A DNA stretch of 64,000 nt from Scatousia sp902383995 (lineage in GTDB: Bacteria; Cyanobacteriota; Vampirovibrionia; Gastranaerophilales; Gastranaerophilaceae). The position numbers were made by a program, and so were the translations under genes. The notes under the pieces are model-generated. The model saw nothing but the letters and a program-made list of their open reading frames with translations, was not told the DNA's origin and searched no databases. Within the stretch, counting starts at the first letter, position 1; each line of letters starts with the position of its first letter. The stretch spans positions 62,001 through 126,000 of the forward strand of contig CABLZX010000003.1 of assembly GCA_902383995.1 (NCBI GenBank), in the 5' to 3' direction. Positions 1 through 7,119 of this stretch are shown in pieces.

Positions 1-386
1 ATCTGCTGCCGTTTCTGGAATAATCTGTTGTACTCCTCATATGGAAAAATCATAGTCTGGTAATTTGAATCAAAAAAATTATTTAAAATAAACTCTTTAT
101 CATCAGAGTTTAAATCTTCCACCGGAGTAACAGTAAGCCTTGAATGCAAATCATGCAGCCCTTTTTCGCCATAGTCAATAAACGCATCCAAAAGCACAGG
201 CACAACATTAAAATTCAGCTTAATATTTTTAAAATTGTCAAGGATAGTAACCATATCAAGGTAATCTTTGACTGCATGAAGCCTCACCCATGGCATAAGA
301 TAATCACCTTCGGGCGATAGCTGGTAAACAGGCTGGTGCATATGCCAGTAGAATGCTATAGAAACTTTTTTATTTTGACTCATCAT
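1..386 (-). CDS. Glycoside hydrolase family 57 protein (partial, N-terminus only)
   Basis: Only the first ~128 residues are present; the gene runs off the left edge. The opening strand reads VSIAFYWHMHQPVY, containing the HQP motif that starts GH57 catalytic barrels, followed by a PWVRLHAVKDY stretch also typical of the family. GH57 enzymes cleave or rearrange alpha-1,4-glucans (amylase, 4-alpha-glucanotransferase or branching enzyme); the subtype cannot be told from this fragment. Two ATG codons are adjacent (386 and 383); 386 is chosen because it lies nearer a GGAG about 15 nt upstream. The PPi-phosphofructokinase 1.3 kb away is compatible with a storage-glucan and glycolysis neighbourhood. 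Confidence 0.8.
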   Translation of the reverse strand, partial: MMSQNKKVSIAFYWHMHQPVYQLSPEGDYLMPWVRLHAVKDYLDMVTILDNFKNIKLNFNVVPVLLDAFIDYGEKGLHDLHSRLTVTPVEDLNSDDKEFILNNFFDSNYQTMIFPYEEYNRLFQKRQQ

Positions 387-465
387 GGAAAAATTTCTTA
401 ACTCCGATTACACAAAAATTATACCATTGAAATGGCAAAATTAAAACATTATAACTTTTCTTAAA

Positions 466-780
466 TTACTCCAGTATACCTTTTGCAAATTTATATAAAA
501 TTTTTAGTTTTTTATCTTCAAGGATGCGGATAATATTAATAACGTTATTTTCCAGTTCTTCCCGTGAAACTTCATTATCAAAACAGAACAACTCTGAATA
601 ATCTGTATTTAAAGCACCGGCCAGCCTTTCAATTAAATCACAGGATGGAAAGCTCTTGGCATTTTCAATGTAAGATATATAACGAAAATCAACTCCGACA
701 GCTTCTGCAAGCTGTTCTTGAGTTAATCTTCTTGATTTTCTTATATTTTTAAGATTAGTTGCAAATTTTTGTTTAAACAT
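466..780 (-). CDS. XRE-family helix-turn-helix transcriptional regulator
   Basis: 104 aa. Residues ~8-65 form a Cro/CI-type HTH: NLKNIRKSRRLTQEQLAEAV, then VDFRYISYIENAKSFPSCDLIERLAGAL, the usual recognition helix plus ExG/K turn. The last ~40 residues are helical and probably dimerise. It is transcribed away from the DUF1796 gene, and the 150-nt divergent region holds palindromes CAATATATTG (831-840) and TAGTATACTA (888-897) that could be its operators. It may control itself and the divergent gene; that is inference from position. No ligand-binding domain is visible. Confidence 0.85.
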   Translation of the reverse strand: MFKQKFATNLKNIRKSRRLTQEQLAEAVGVDFRYISYIENAKSFPSCDLIERLAGALNTDYSELFCFDNEVSREELENNVINIIRILEDKKLKILYKFAKGILE

Positions 781-847
781 TTTTCCTACTCATATTAAGT
801 CTATAGATAAATGAACAAATGTTTACAAATCAATATATTGAATTATA

Positions 848-876
848 TTGACATTTTTCTAATTAATATATAGAAT
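848..876 (+). promoter_or_regulatory. Sigma70-type promoter for the DUF1796 gene
   Basis: TTGACA (848-853), a 17-nt spacer and TAGAAT (871-876), about 50 nt upstream of the ATG at 934. A 10-bp palindrome TAGTATACTA directly follows the expected start point, where a repressor such as the divergent XRE protein could bind. Confidence 0.6.
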
Positions 877-933
877 TTCTTATTAGTATACTAGAACAAC
901 ATAGTAAAATCCTTTTATAAAGAGTATGATAAA

Positions 934-1641
934 ATGGTATTTTTTAAATACAAACGAACTTTAGGGCGTATAGATTTTGAAATTTTTGGTACAAAATTTA
1001 CCCATATACTTCGTAATAAAAATGTCAACCGTTATATTAGTTTAGGCTCAAATTGTTTTGTACGCATGGTATTTACCAGATATGGTATAAAACCAAAGAA
1101 AAAATATGGAGAACTTAGTTTCCCTTTCGATTTATGTATAACCCCGATTGCTTCTCTTGCAGAATTATTAGAAAATGATTTTAAAGGCATAACAGACAAT
1201 GTTACCTGGGTAGAAAATGATATATATAAAACCTGGGTTAATAAAAAATATTCATTGGAATTTGTACATGACGGCGAACTTAGTTTAGAAGAATTAAAAA
1301 TACGCTATGACAAACGTATAGAGAATTTTAAAAATATTTCCCAAAATGCCAAAACAGTAAAATATGTAATGGCTTGTTTTAATAGAAACTGTTCAGAAGA
1401 ATATTTAAACAGAATTTACAACGCGCTAACAAAATTCAGAAAAGGCAAAAAAGTTGAGTTTATTGTCCTAAGCTTTGTAGAACAAGAGATGGAACAAATA
1501 TTTAAAAATATTAATCCTAATATTATGTATATAGAATATGCAGTTGGAGATGTAGACAAATTTGGTGCAGAATGGTTCAGAAATAGTTGCACTAATATAG
1601 ACAAAAATCTTTTAATAAAAATCGCAAAAGACGTAAATTAA
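934..1641 (+). CDS. DUF1796 family putative papain-like cysteine peptidase
   Basis: 235 aa. After ~30 residues it reads RYISLGSNCFVRMVFTRYG and then PFDLCITPIASLAELL, matching the start of DUF1796 proteins in which SLGxNC and PFDW/L are the conserved blocks; the Cys of SLGSNC is the presumed nucleophile and the later FVHDG a conserved His region. No signal peptide or membrane span is seen. The family is often found among cell-surface glycan genes and its substrate is unknown. It is a single gene between the XRE regulator and PPi-phosphofructokinase. The start is supported by a weak AAAGAG 10 nt upstream and the promoter at 848-876. Confidence 0.7.
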   Translation: MVFFKYKRTLGRIDFEIFGTKFTHILRNKNVNRYISLGSNCFVRMVFTRYGIKPKKKYGELSFPFDLCITPIASLAELLENDFKGITDNVTWVENDIYKTWVNKKYSLEFVHDGELSLEELKIRYDKRIENFKNISQNAKTVKYVMACFNRNCSEEYLNRIYNALTKFRKGKKVEFIVLSFVEQEMEQIFKNINPNIMYIEYAVGDVDKFGAEWFRNSCTNIDKNLLIKIAKDVN

Positions 1642-1718
1642 TATAGAAAATAACCAAAAGAGCATGTTTGTAGTACAATGTTGGCGTGGAGTATTACTCA
1701 AGATAAGGAAGAGAAAAT

Positions 1719-3401
1719 ATGAAAAAACTTTCACCATTACAAATCGAAAGACTAAAGTATCAGCCAAAACTTCCTGAATGTCTTGCAAAAGGCATTAATA
1801 CACTGGAATTGGTTGAAGGTTCTGCGACTCAATCAGTAAGAGATCAGGAACAGATTAAAGAATTATTCAAAAATACTTATGGCAAACCTGTCGTAACTTT
1901 TAAAAACTCAATTTCTATGACAGCATCAGAACAAAAAAATGTAGGCGTAATCCTTTCAGGCGGACAGGCACCTGGCGGTCACAACGTAATCGCAGGGTTA
2001 TATGATGCTTTGAAACAAGCAAATTCATCTAATAAATTATACGGCTTCCTCGGAGGTCCTTCAGGTATAATTGATGGAAAATATATTGAATTCACTGATG
2101 AATTTATGGATGAATACAGAAACACAGGCGGCTTTGACATTATAGGTTCCGGCAGAACTAAGCTTGAAACAGAAGACCAGTTCCAAAAATCACTTGCTGT
2201 TTGTAAAAAATTAGGCATCACAGCAGTTGTAATTATCGGCGGTGATGATTCAAATACAAACGCTGCACTTCTTGCAGAATGGTTTGTTAAAAATAACACC
2301 GGTATTCAGGTTATCGGATGCCCTAAAACAATTGACGGCGACCTGAAAAATGACCAGATTGAAATTTCATTCGGCTTTGATACAGCAACTAAAACCTACG
2401 CTGAATTAATCGGAAACATCCAGCGTGATGCAAATTCAGCAAAAAAATACTGGCACTTTGTAAAAATTATGGGCAGAAGTGCATCCCACGTTGCGCTTGA
2501 AGCTGCTTTACAAACCCAGCCAAACATTACTTTGATTTCTGAAGAAGTTGAAGAAAAGAAAATGTCTTTGGAAAGCATTATTAACTATATGACAGAAATT
2601 ATTGTAAAACGTGCTGACAAAGGCAAAAATTTCGGTATTGCAATTATTCCGGAAGGTTTGATTGAATTTATTCCGGAAATGAAATCAATGATTGCAAACC
2701 TTAACGACATAATGGCATCTTTAGAAACTGATCCGGATTTTGTAAATGCAACAACAATCCGCGATAAATTTGAAATTGTAGAAAACAGACTTGAACCTGC
2801 AAATGCAAAAGTATACAATTCACTTCCTGCATTAATCAAAGGACAGCTTCTTGCAGACCGCGATCCTCATGGAAACGTTCAGGTTTCAAAAATCGAAACA
2901 GAAAAACTGTTAATTGAAATGATTCAAACAAGACTTGATGAATTGAAATCACAGGGTGACTATATCGGCAAATTCTCTGCACAGTCACACTTCTTCGGTT
3001 ATGAAGGCAGATGTGCATTCCCGTCAAACTTTGATGCAGATTACTGTTATTCTCTCGGATATAACGCATTTGCATTAATCAACTTCGGTTTGACAGGCTA
3101 CTTATCATCAGTAAGAAACTTAACAGCACCTGCTGCAGAATGGGTTGCAGGCGGTATTCCTCTTACAATGATGATGAATATGGAAAAACGCCATGGCGAA
3201 ATGAAACCGGTTATTCAAAAAGCACTTGTAAAATTAGACGGACCGGTATTCAAACAGTTGGAAGCAAACAGAGAAGACTGGGCAATGAATGACAGATACC
3301 TCTTCCCTGGAGCTATTCAATACTTCGGACCATCTTGTGTATGCGATGTAACAACATGCACACTCCAGCTGGAAAGAAGCAAAGAACTGGTAAATGCTTA
3401 A
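1719..3401 (+). CDS. pfp: Diphosphate--fructose-6-phosphate 1-phosphotransferase (PPi-dependent PFK)
   Basis: 560 aa, the usual length of the long plant/bacterial PPi-PFK form. It phosphorylates fructose 6-phosphate with pyrophosphate, reversibly, in glycolysis/gluconeogenesis. The phosphoryl-donor loop reads GGDDSNTNA: the second Asp replaces the Gly of ATP enzymes. The catalytic loop reads PKTIDGDL, with Lys where ATP-PFKs have Gly; both changes are the known markers of PPi use. An MGR motif follows at the sugar-phosphate site. A strong AAGGAAGAG ribosome site precedes the ATG. The gene is monocistronic and closed by the terminator at 3418. PPi-linked glycolysis is common in anaerobes that save ATP. 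Confidence 0.95.
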   Translation: MKKLSPLQIERLKYQPKLPECLAKGINTLELVEGSATQSVRDQEQIKELFKNTYGKPVVTFKNSISMTASEQKNVGVILSGGQAPGGHNVIAGLYDALKQANSSNKLYGFLGGPSGIIDGKYIEFTDEFMDEYRNTGGFDIIGSGRTKLETEDQFQKSLAVCKKLGITAVVIIGGDDSNTNAALLAEWFVKNNTGIQVIGCPKTIDGDLKNDQIEISFGFDTATKTYAELIGNIQRDANSAKKYWHFVKIMGRSASHVALEAALQTQPNITLISEEVEEKKMSLESIINYMTEIIVKRADKGKNFGIAIIPEGLIEFIPEMKSMIANLNDIMASLETDPDFVNATTIRDKFEIVENRLEPANAKVYNSLPALIKGQLLADRDPHGNVQVSKIETEKLLIEMIQTRLDELKSQGDYIGKFSAQSHFFGYEGRCAFPSNFDADYCYSLGYNAFALINFGLTGYLSSVRNLTAPAAEWVAGGIPLTMMMNMEKRHGEMKPVIQKALVKLDGPVFKQLEANREDWAMNDRYLFPGAIQYFGPSCVCDVTTCTLQLERSKELVNA

Positions 3402-3417
3402 TTTAGTATTAAATATA

Positions 3418-3450
3418 AAAAGACCGTCTATTAAAAAGACGGTCTTTTTT
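3418..3450 (+). terminator. Rho-independent terminator after pfp
   Basis: AAAGACCGTCT, a short A-rich loop, then AGACGGTCTTT and a T run. The stem is symmetrical and could also act on transcripts from the right. Confidence 0.9.
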
Positions 3451-3573
3451 AGTTAATACTATTTCCTGTTTTACCAAATAATAACAGCCTAATATTCTGA
3501 AAATTCCAACAGAACAAAAAGAGACCTGATTTTCAGTATACACACTTATTATAAAAGCAGTGACACAAAAAGA

Positions 3574-3762
3574 TTACTGCAAAAGGTTCTCAAGGATTTT
3601 TGCATTATCAACAGCTTTTCTGGATTGGCTTACAGTTACTTTCCGCATATATGTGCGCAGAGCCTCGCGGATTAGTTCGCTTCGTGTTCTCTGCTCATTA
3701 TTTGCCAGACCATCTACTTTGCTTAAAAATTCATCGGGCATTGTGACTAAAATTTTTGCCAT
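3574..3762 (-). CDS. Ribbon-helix-helix (CopG-type) DNA-binding protein
   Basis: 62 aa. The N-terminal strand AKILVTMPDEFLSKVD followed by TRSELIREALRTYMRK is the standard MetJ/CopG ribbon-helix-helix fold, which binds DNA as a dimer. A GGAGGG ribosome site lies a few bases upstream of the ATG at 3762. No toxin gene is adjacent, so it is more likely an orphan regulator than an antitoxin. A 7-bp inverted repeat (TATAGTC/GACTATA, 3828-3861) upstream is a possible operator. Confidence 0.8.
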   Translation of the reverse strand: MAKILVTMPDEFLSKVDGLANNEQRTRSELIREALRTYMRKVTVSQSRKAVDNAKILENLLQ

Positions 3763-3920
3763 TTTCTAACCCTCCATACTACCACTCCATAAAAATAGTT
3801 TAACATATCTTTTTAATTTACGCAATATATAGTCCGCAGGATTAGTCGAGGCAGACTATAGACAAGTTTTATCTATTTGAAATATTATGAATTGTGTTAG
3901 ATGAAGAAAGGAGTTTTTCA

Positions 3921-4439
3921 ATGGAAGAACATCACACTACAGATTGTTTTTTATGCGGTCATCCTGTTTTAAAACATATCCTCGTTGGACTTTTAGTTTT
4001 CTTCGGTGCTTTTGCCGCATTTTACGTTGTAACTGACTGGCATTATAAAAGAATGCTTGATCCTATTGTCCAGATGAAAAAAATGGATAGAATGATGATG
4101 AGAGAACAACGACAGGCAGAAAGAATGTTTGAAAATCAGGCTATGAAAGATTTCCGTTTTGAACAGAAAACAGAACGCTTTATCAGAGCAGAAAAAGACA
4201 ACAAAAATTACAAAATTATCATTGACTTAAAACCATTTGATAATGATGAGAAAAATGTTGAAGTTACCACTAACGGAAATGTTTTAACAGTAACTGCTGC
4301 CGGTGCCGTTAAAAAACATGGCAAAGAACATATCCTGAGAGTTTCACAAAGCTACTCTTTTAATGATGATGTTGATTTAAGCAAAATGACAAAAATCAGA
4401 GAAGGTAACGAATACATAATCTTTATTCCTGTAGACTAA
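3921..4439 (+). CDS. Membrane-anchored Hsp20/alpha-crystallin-like protein
   Basis: 172 aa from the chosen start. A short Cys/His-containing N-terminus (HHTTDCFLCGH) is followed by one transmembrane helix at about residues 20-40, a charged Met/Arg-rich linker, and a C-terminal beta-rich domain (NYKIIIDLKPF, then VEVTTNGNVLTVTA, ending EYIIFIPV) that looks like the alpha-crystallin fold of small heat-shock proteins. I chose ATG 3921 because AAAGGAG sits 7 nt upstream; the frame stays open to a GTG at 3894. Membrane tethering is unusual for this fold. A role as an envelope chaperone is inference. A terminator follows. Confidence 0.65.
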   Translation: MEEHHTTDCFLCGHPVLKHILVGLLVFFGAFAAFYVVTDWHYKRMLDPIVQMKKMDRMMMREQRQAERMFENQAMKDFRFEQKTERFIRAEKDNKNYKIIIDLKPFDNDEKNVEVTTNGNVLTVTAAGAVKKHGKEHILRVSQSYSFNDDVDLSKMTKIREGNEYIIFIPVD

Positions 4440-4468
4440 ATAGTTAATCTCGCATACGTACACCAAAA

Positions 4469-4504
4469 CAAAAAGCCTGGTTTTGTAAAAAATCAGGTCT
4501 TTTT
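4469..4504 (+). terminator. Rho-independent terminator after the Hsp20-like gene
   Basis: AAAAAGCCTGGTTTT and AAATCAGGTCTTTTT pair around a short A-rich loop and end in T. The promoter of the next gene begins directly after it. Confidence 0.75.
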
Positions 4505-4505
4505 G

Positions 4506-4514
4506 TGTTAATAT
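4506..4514 (+). promoter_or_regulatory. Extended -10 box for a leaderless receiver gene
   Basis: TGT followed by TAATAT (4509-4514), then only six bases before the ATG at 4521. No ribosome site fits, so the transcript probably starts at or next to the start codon. Confidence 0.5.
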
Positions 4515-4520
4515 CAGTTT

Positions 4521-4904
4521 ATGAAAAGAATTTTAATTACAGATGACTCTCCAAACTGGGTAAGATACCATGAAAGCGCATTATTAAATATTTTTGGAGG
4601 TAACAGTGTAATAATTGATAAAGCATATTCTGCAAGAGAAGGAAATGACAAAATTACAACATCAATTGATGAACCGTACGATATAATTCTTACTGACATG
4701 CAGATGGAAACAGATTTTCTGCCATTTTATGCCGGAGAGTGGCTCATAAAACAAATACAGCTTTTTAAAGAATACAAAAATACAAAGATAATAATAATTT
4801 CTGCAACCGGCAATATACGCCAGATTGCAGAAAAATACAAGGTTGATTTTATCCCGAAATATATGTGCAAAAGTATTGATGCTTATAAAAAAGTTTTGGA
4901 ATAA
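4521..4904 (+). CDS. Stand-alone response regulator receiver domain
   Basis: 127 aa, a single CheY-like domain with no output domain. Acidic pair DD at residues 8-9 (ILITDDS), the phosphorylatable Asp in IILTDMQ (~residue 60), the Ser in IIIISATG and the conserved Lys in FIPKYM are all present. Single-domain receivers act by protein contact or as phosphate relays; the partner kinase is not next to it. It has no Shine-Dalgarno sequence but sits 6 nt after an extended -10, so it is likely leaderless. It converges on the prepilin gene with a 3-nt gap. Confidence 0.85.
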   Translation: MKRILITDDSPNWVRYHESALLNIFGGNSVIIDKAYSAREGNDKITTSIDEPYDIILTDMQMETDFLPFYAGEWLIKQIQLFKEYKNTKIIIISATGNIRQIAEKYKVDFIPKYMCKSIDAYKKVLE

Positions 4905-4907
4905 TTA

Positions 4908-5718
4908 TTATTTACAGCTCTTCTTGCCCTTCCAATCCAAATCATCACAATACCAGTAATCCAGATTTTCATTCATCAGAACCCAGGCAGAACAACCCAT
5001 GCCATGGACATAATTTGTATCATCACTGGTTTTATTTCTATCACAGTATTTTTTGAAAGTTACAACCGTATCACTTTCGCTTCCCATAGGAAAAACACCC
5101 TGTTTAGTTACATAAAAAGTAAATATATCTTTACCATATTCATTCGGCTTGTCATTACCATTCAAATCAACAGCAAACCTTCCGCATACATTTTGAAGCT
5201 GTTTTGAGGACCCGTATTTTGATGTGCATTGTCCGTTCCAAATTCTGAATATTAAAGTTGAGCCATCATTTAAACGAAAAGTTGAATAATTGGTAGTATT
5301 TGAAAACATTTCCGAACAATTAACAGCAACATTTGAATTACTCATGTTAATGCAGTTTCTCATTACTTTCATATATTTAGCAAAATTCTGCGCCATAATT
5401 TTATGGCTTTTAGCTTCATACATACCATCTGCCCCCCAAGTATCAGGTGTGCCGTTTTCATTTACAGCCATTAAATATGCTTGTGAAAGTGCCGAATAAA
5501 CCTTTTTTAATTTAGAAACAGTCTGCTTATCCTGTGTTTTTTGAGTAATAGTCGGAAGCGTCATAGCAGCTACAACGCCTATTATACCCAAAGTTATGAG
5601 AACTTCTGCTAAAGTAAATCCTCGTTTGAATACTTGTCCTGTGCATCCAATACCGTTAAAGGAGCTTAAATTACTCTGCCCCCCCCCCGGAAAGTCTTGT
5701 CATTACTGCGTTTTCCAT
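4908..5718 (-). CDS. Type IV pilin-like / type II secretion prepilin 1, out of frame at a poly-G tract
   Basis: The reading frame begins at ATG 5718 behind AAAAAAGGAG and reads MENAVMTRLSGGG, then hits a run of ten G (5679-5688) that shifts it into AE-stop. With nine G it would continue through QSNLSS..GIG into KRGFTLAEVLITLGIIGVVAAMTLP, the class III prepilin cleavage site and hydrophobic N-terminal helix (cleavage after Gly, methylation at Phe). The downstream frame is open to 4908 and encodes a ~230-aa pseudopilin with several Cys and a C-terminal GKKSCK. As sequenced the gene is OFF. The homologue at 57.4-58.2 kb has the same leader, tract and frame state. The product would be an assembled pilin/pseudopilin in the inner membrane or fibre. 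Confidence 0.8.
5679..5688 (-). repeat. Homopolymeric G10 tract inside prepilin 1
   Basis: Ten C on the + strand, i.e. ten G in the coding strand, starting right after codon 10. Nine (or twelve) G would keep the pilin in frame. Confidence 0.9.
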
Positions 5719-6004
5719 AATTCATTCTCCTTTTTTAGTTGTATGTGTTCTTTCTTTTTAAATTAAATATAAAACTTTTTTCGGGCACGCTCTCGCCCTG
5801 CTTCAGCTATCGCCTCAAAAAGTTTTATATTTAATCTAAAGGTGTCCCTGCTTTGCGTTATCTGTATATTTTTGCTCAAGCACGCTTCCGCTCAGTAACC
5901 GATAGGATTTTCGTTAACTCGCGTTGTGTCGTGCCTCAGGCTCCGCTTTCGCTTCGAAAACATATATAACTTTTCTTCATGTTTTCCTCTGCTTTTTTAT
6001 TATA
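5719..6004 (-). promoter_or_regulatory. Candidate long structured 5' leader of prepilin 1
   Basis: A TATAAT (complement at 5999-6004) followed on the minus strand by AAGCAGAGGAAAACATG also occurs upstream of prepilin 2 (58499-58504), so the ~280-nt interval looks like a conserved leader. In this copy an AGAGG ribosome site and ATG open a 14-codon upstream frame. The leader contains the palindrome at 5762-5835 and a GC-rich stretch near 5880-5960. No longer gene is seen here. Confidence 0.4.
5762..5835. repeat. Palindrome with 19-bp arms around a 36-nt GC-rich loop, copy 1
   Basis: Arms TTAAATATAAAACTTTTT (5763-5780) and its exact complement (5817-5834) enclose 36 nt. On the minus strand the loop starts GAGGCGATAGC and ends GAGCGTGCCCGA. 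Copies 2 and 3 (58248-58327, 58352-58427) have loops of exactly 36 nt with ~32/36 identity, but here the loop is inverted relative to its flanks. Confidence 0.85.
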
Positions 6005-6163
6005 AACTATTTTTGTTTTTATTTCAACTTAAAAAAGACTGCCCAAGCGGTCTTTAAATCCTTTTTGTTTTTATTTTTTCGTACAGCTCTCACTCACACT
6101 CCGTTCACGTTAATGAAATTCACAGTAATTTTTATTTAATCTATTTTACAGGAATTGCAAGTT

Positions 6164-7066
6164 CTATTGAAGCCGGCGCTTCAATTCATACTTAACATCC
6201 GAAAGCGGGCCGTTATTTGGTGTTCTTACTGTATTATAATAATTTCTTGCATAGACAAAAGGATATTTAGGAAGCCAGCCCAGCTTAAAAAATATCGTTA
6301 CAGTATCAGCACCCTGCGACAGCATTAATTCATCAATCGTCTTTTCATGAGCCGGAGAAATTGATGAGAAAATTTTCAAAAGATAATCAGTAAATGTTAT
6401 ACTGTAATATCCGGTTGCTGTACCAGGTTTTGCAATAAGTTCAGAAATCTTGAAGTTTTCATTACCCTTAATATTTTGTACATCCTGAGGAAGTGAAAGA
6501 GTTTCTCCATGAACCTGTTCAATTTCATACCATTGCCCATTGTAGTTTATACGCATAATATTAGGTTTAGGCATATAAATATCATCAAATTTGTTTTCCA
6601 GAATTGTCTTCCCATTCATATCAACAACGCCGTACTTAAAGTTTTTGCAAGTCAAAAACATGCCGCCAAACAAAAGGTCAATAGAAGAATATTCACGCGG
6701 TAAAATTTCTTTGCCTTTTGCATCGTAAAGTGCATATCTGCTTCCGCGTCCTACTTTTAGGTATTTCCCAAGCACTCTTTCGACATGAGTGTATTTAACC
6801 GGAACAAGCACATTCCCCTGATTATCAAGCAGTCCGAACTTGTTTTTCTTTTGGACAATAAATGAAGAGTCGCCAAGAATTATCATCTTTTTATATTCAG
6901 GCTCGATAATTACCTTGTCATCACAACTCTTAAGCCCGAAAAGATTCTCTTCATCTTTAAAAACTTTCACACAAGCATTTTCTGATACAGAAGCTGTTTG
7001 AATTTCTGCAAAAGCTATGTTCCGGCAAACCAAAATTAAACTTAAAACCAATAAAAATTTCTTCAT
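6164..7066 (-). CDS. Secreted WG-repeat protein
   Basis: 300 aa with an N-terminal signal peptide (KKFLLVLSLILV, cleavage near AFA-EIQ). From ~residue 40 it has four to five WG-type repeats of the form K-F/Y-G-L/V-x-D-x-x-G-K-x-x-x-P/x-x-Y (KFGLLDNQGNVLVP, RYALYDAKGKEILP, KYGVVDMNGKTILE), which fold as small beta units. The C-terminal ~100 residues are unrelated and end KRRLQ. WG-repeat proteins are common in gut bacteria and of unknown biochemical role. It is transcribed divergently from the AsmA-like gene. The ATG lies 6 nt after an extended -10 box, so it is probably leaderless. Confidence 0.75.
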   Translation of the reverse strand: MKKFLLVLSLILVCRNIAFAEIQTASVSENACVKVFKDEENLFGLKSCDDKVIIEPEYKKMIILGDSSFIVQKKNKFGLLDNQGNVLVPVKYTHVERVLGKYLKVGRGSRYALYDAKGKEILPREYSSIDLLFGGMFLTCKNFKYGVVDMNGKTILENKFDDIYMPKPNIMRINYNGQWYEIEQVHGETLSLPQDVQNIKGNENFKISELIAKPGTATGYYSITFTDYLLKIFSSISPAHEKTIDELMLSQGADTVTIFFKLGWLPKYPFVYARNYYNTVRTPNNGPLSDVKYELKRRLQ

Positions 7067-7072
7067 AAATAT

Positions 7073-7081
7073 ATAATAACA
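7073..7081 (-). promoter_or_regulatory. Extended -10 box of the WG-repeat gene (leaderless)
   Basis: Read on the minus strand: TGT then TATTAT, six bases, ATG at 7066. There is no room for a ribosome site. Confidence 0.45.
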
Positions 7082-7119
7082 TAAAATTGTGTTATGATAT
7101 AATATGTATTGAGGATAAT

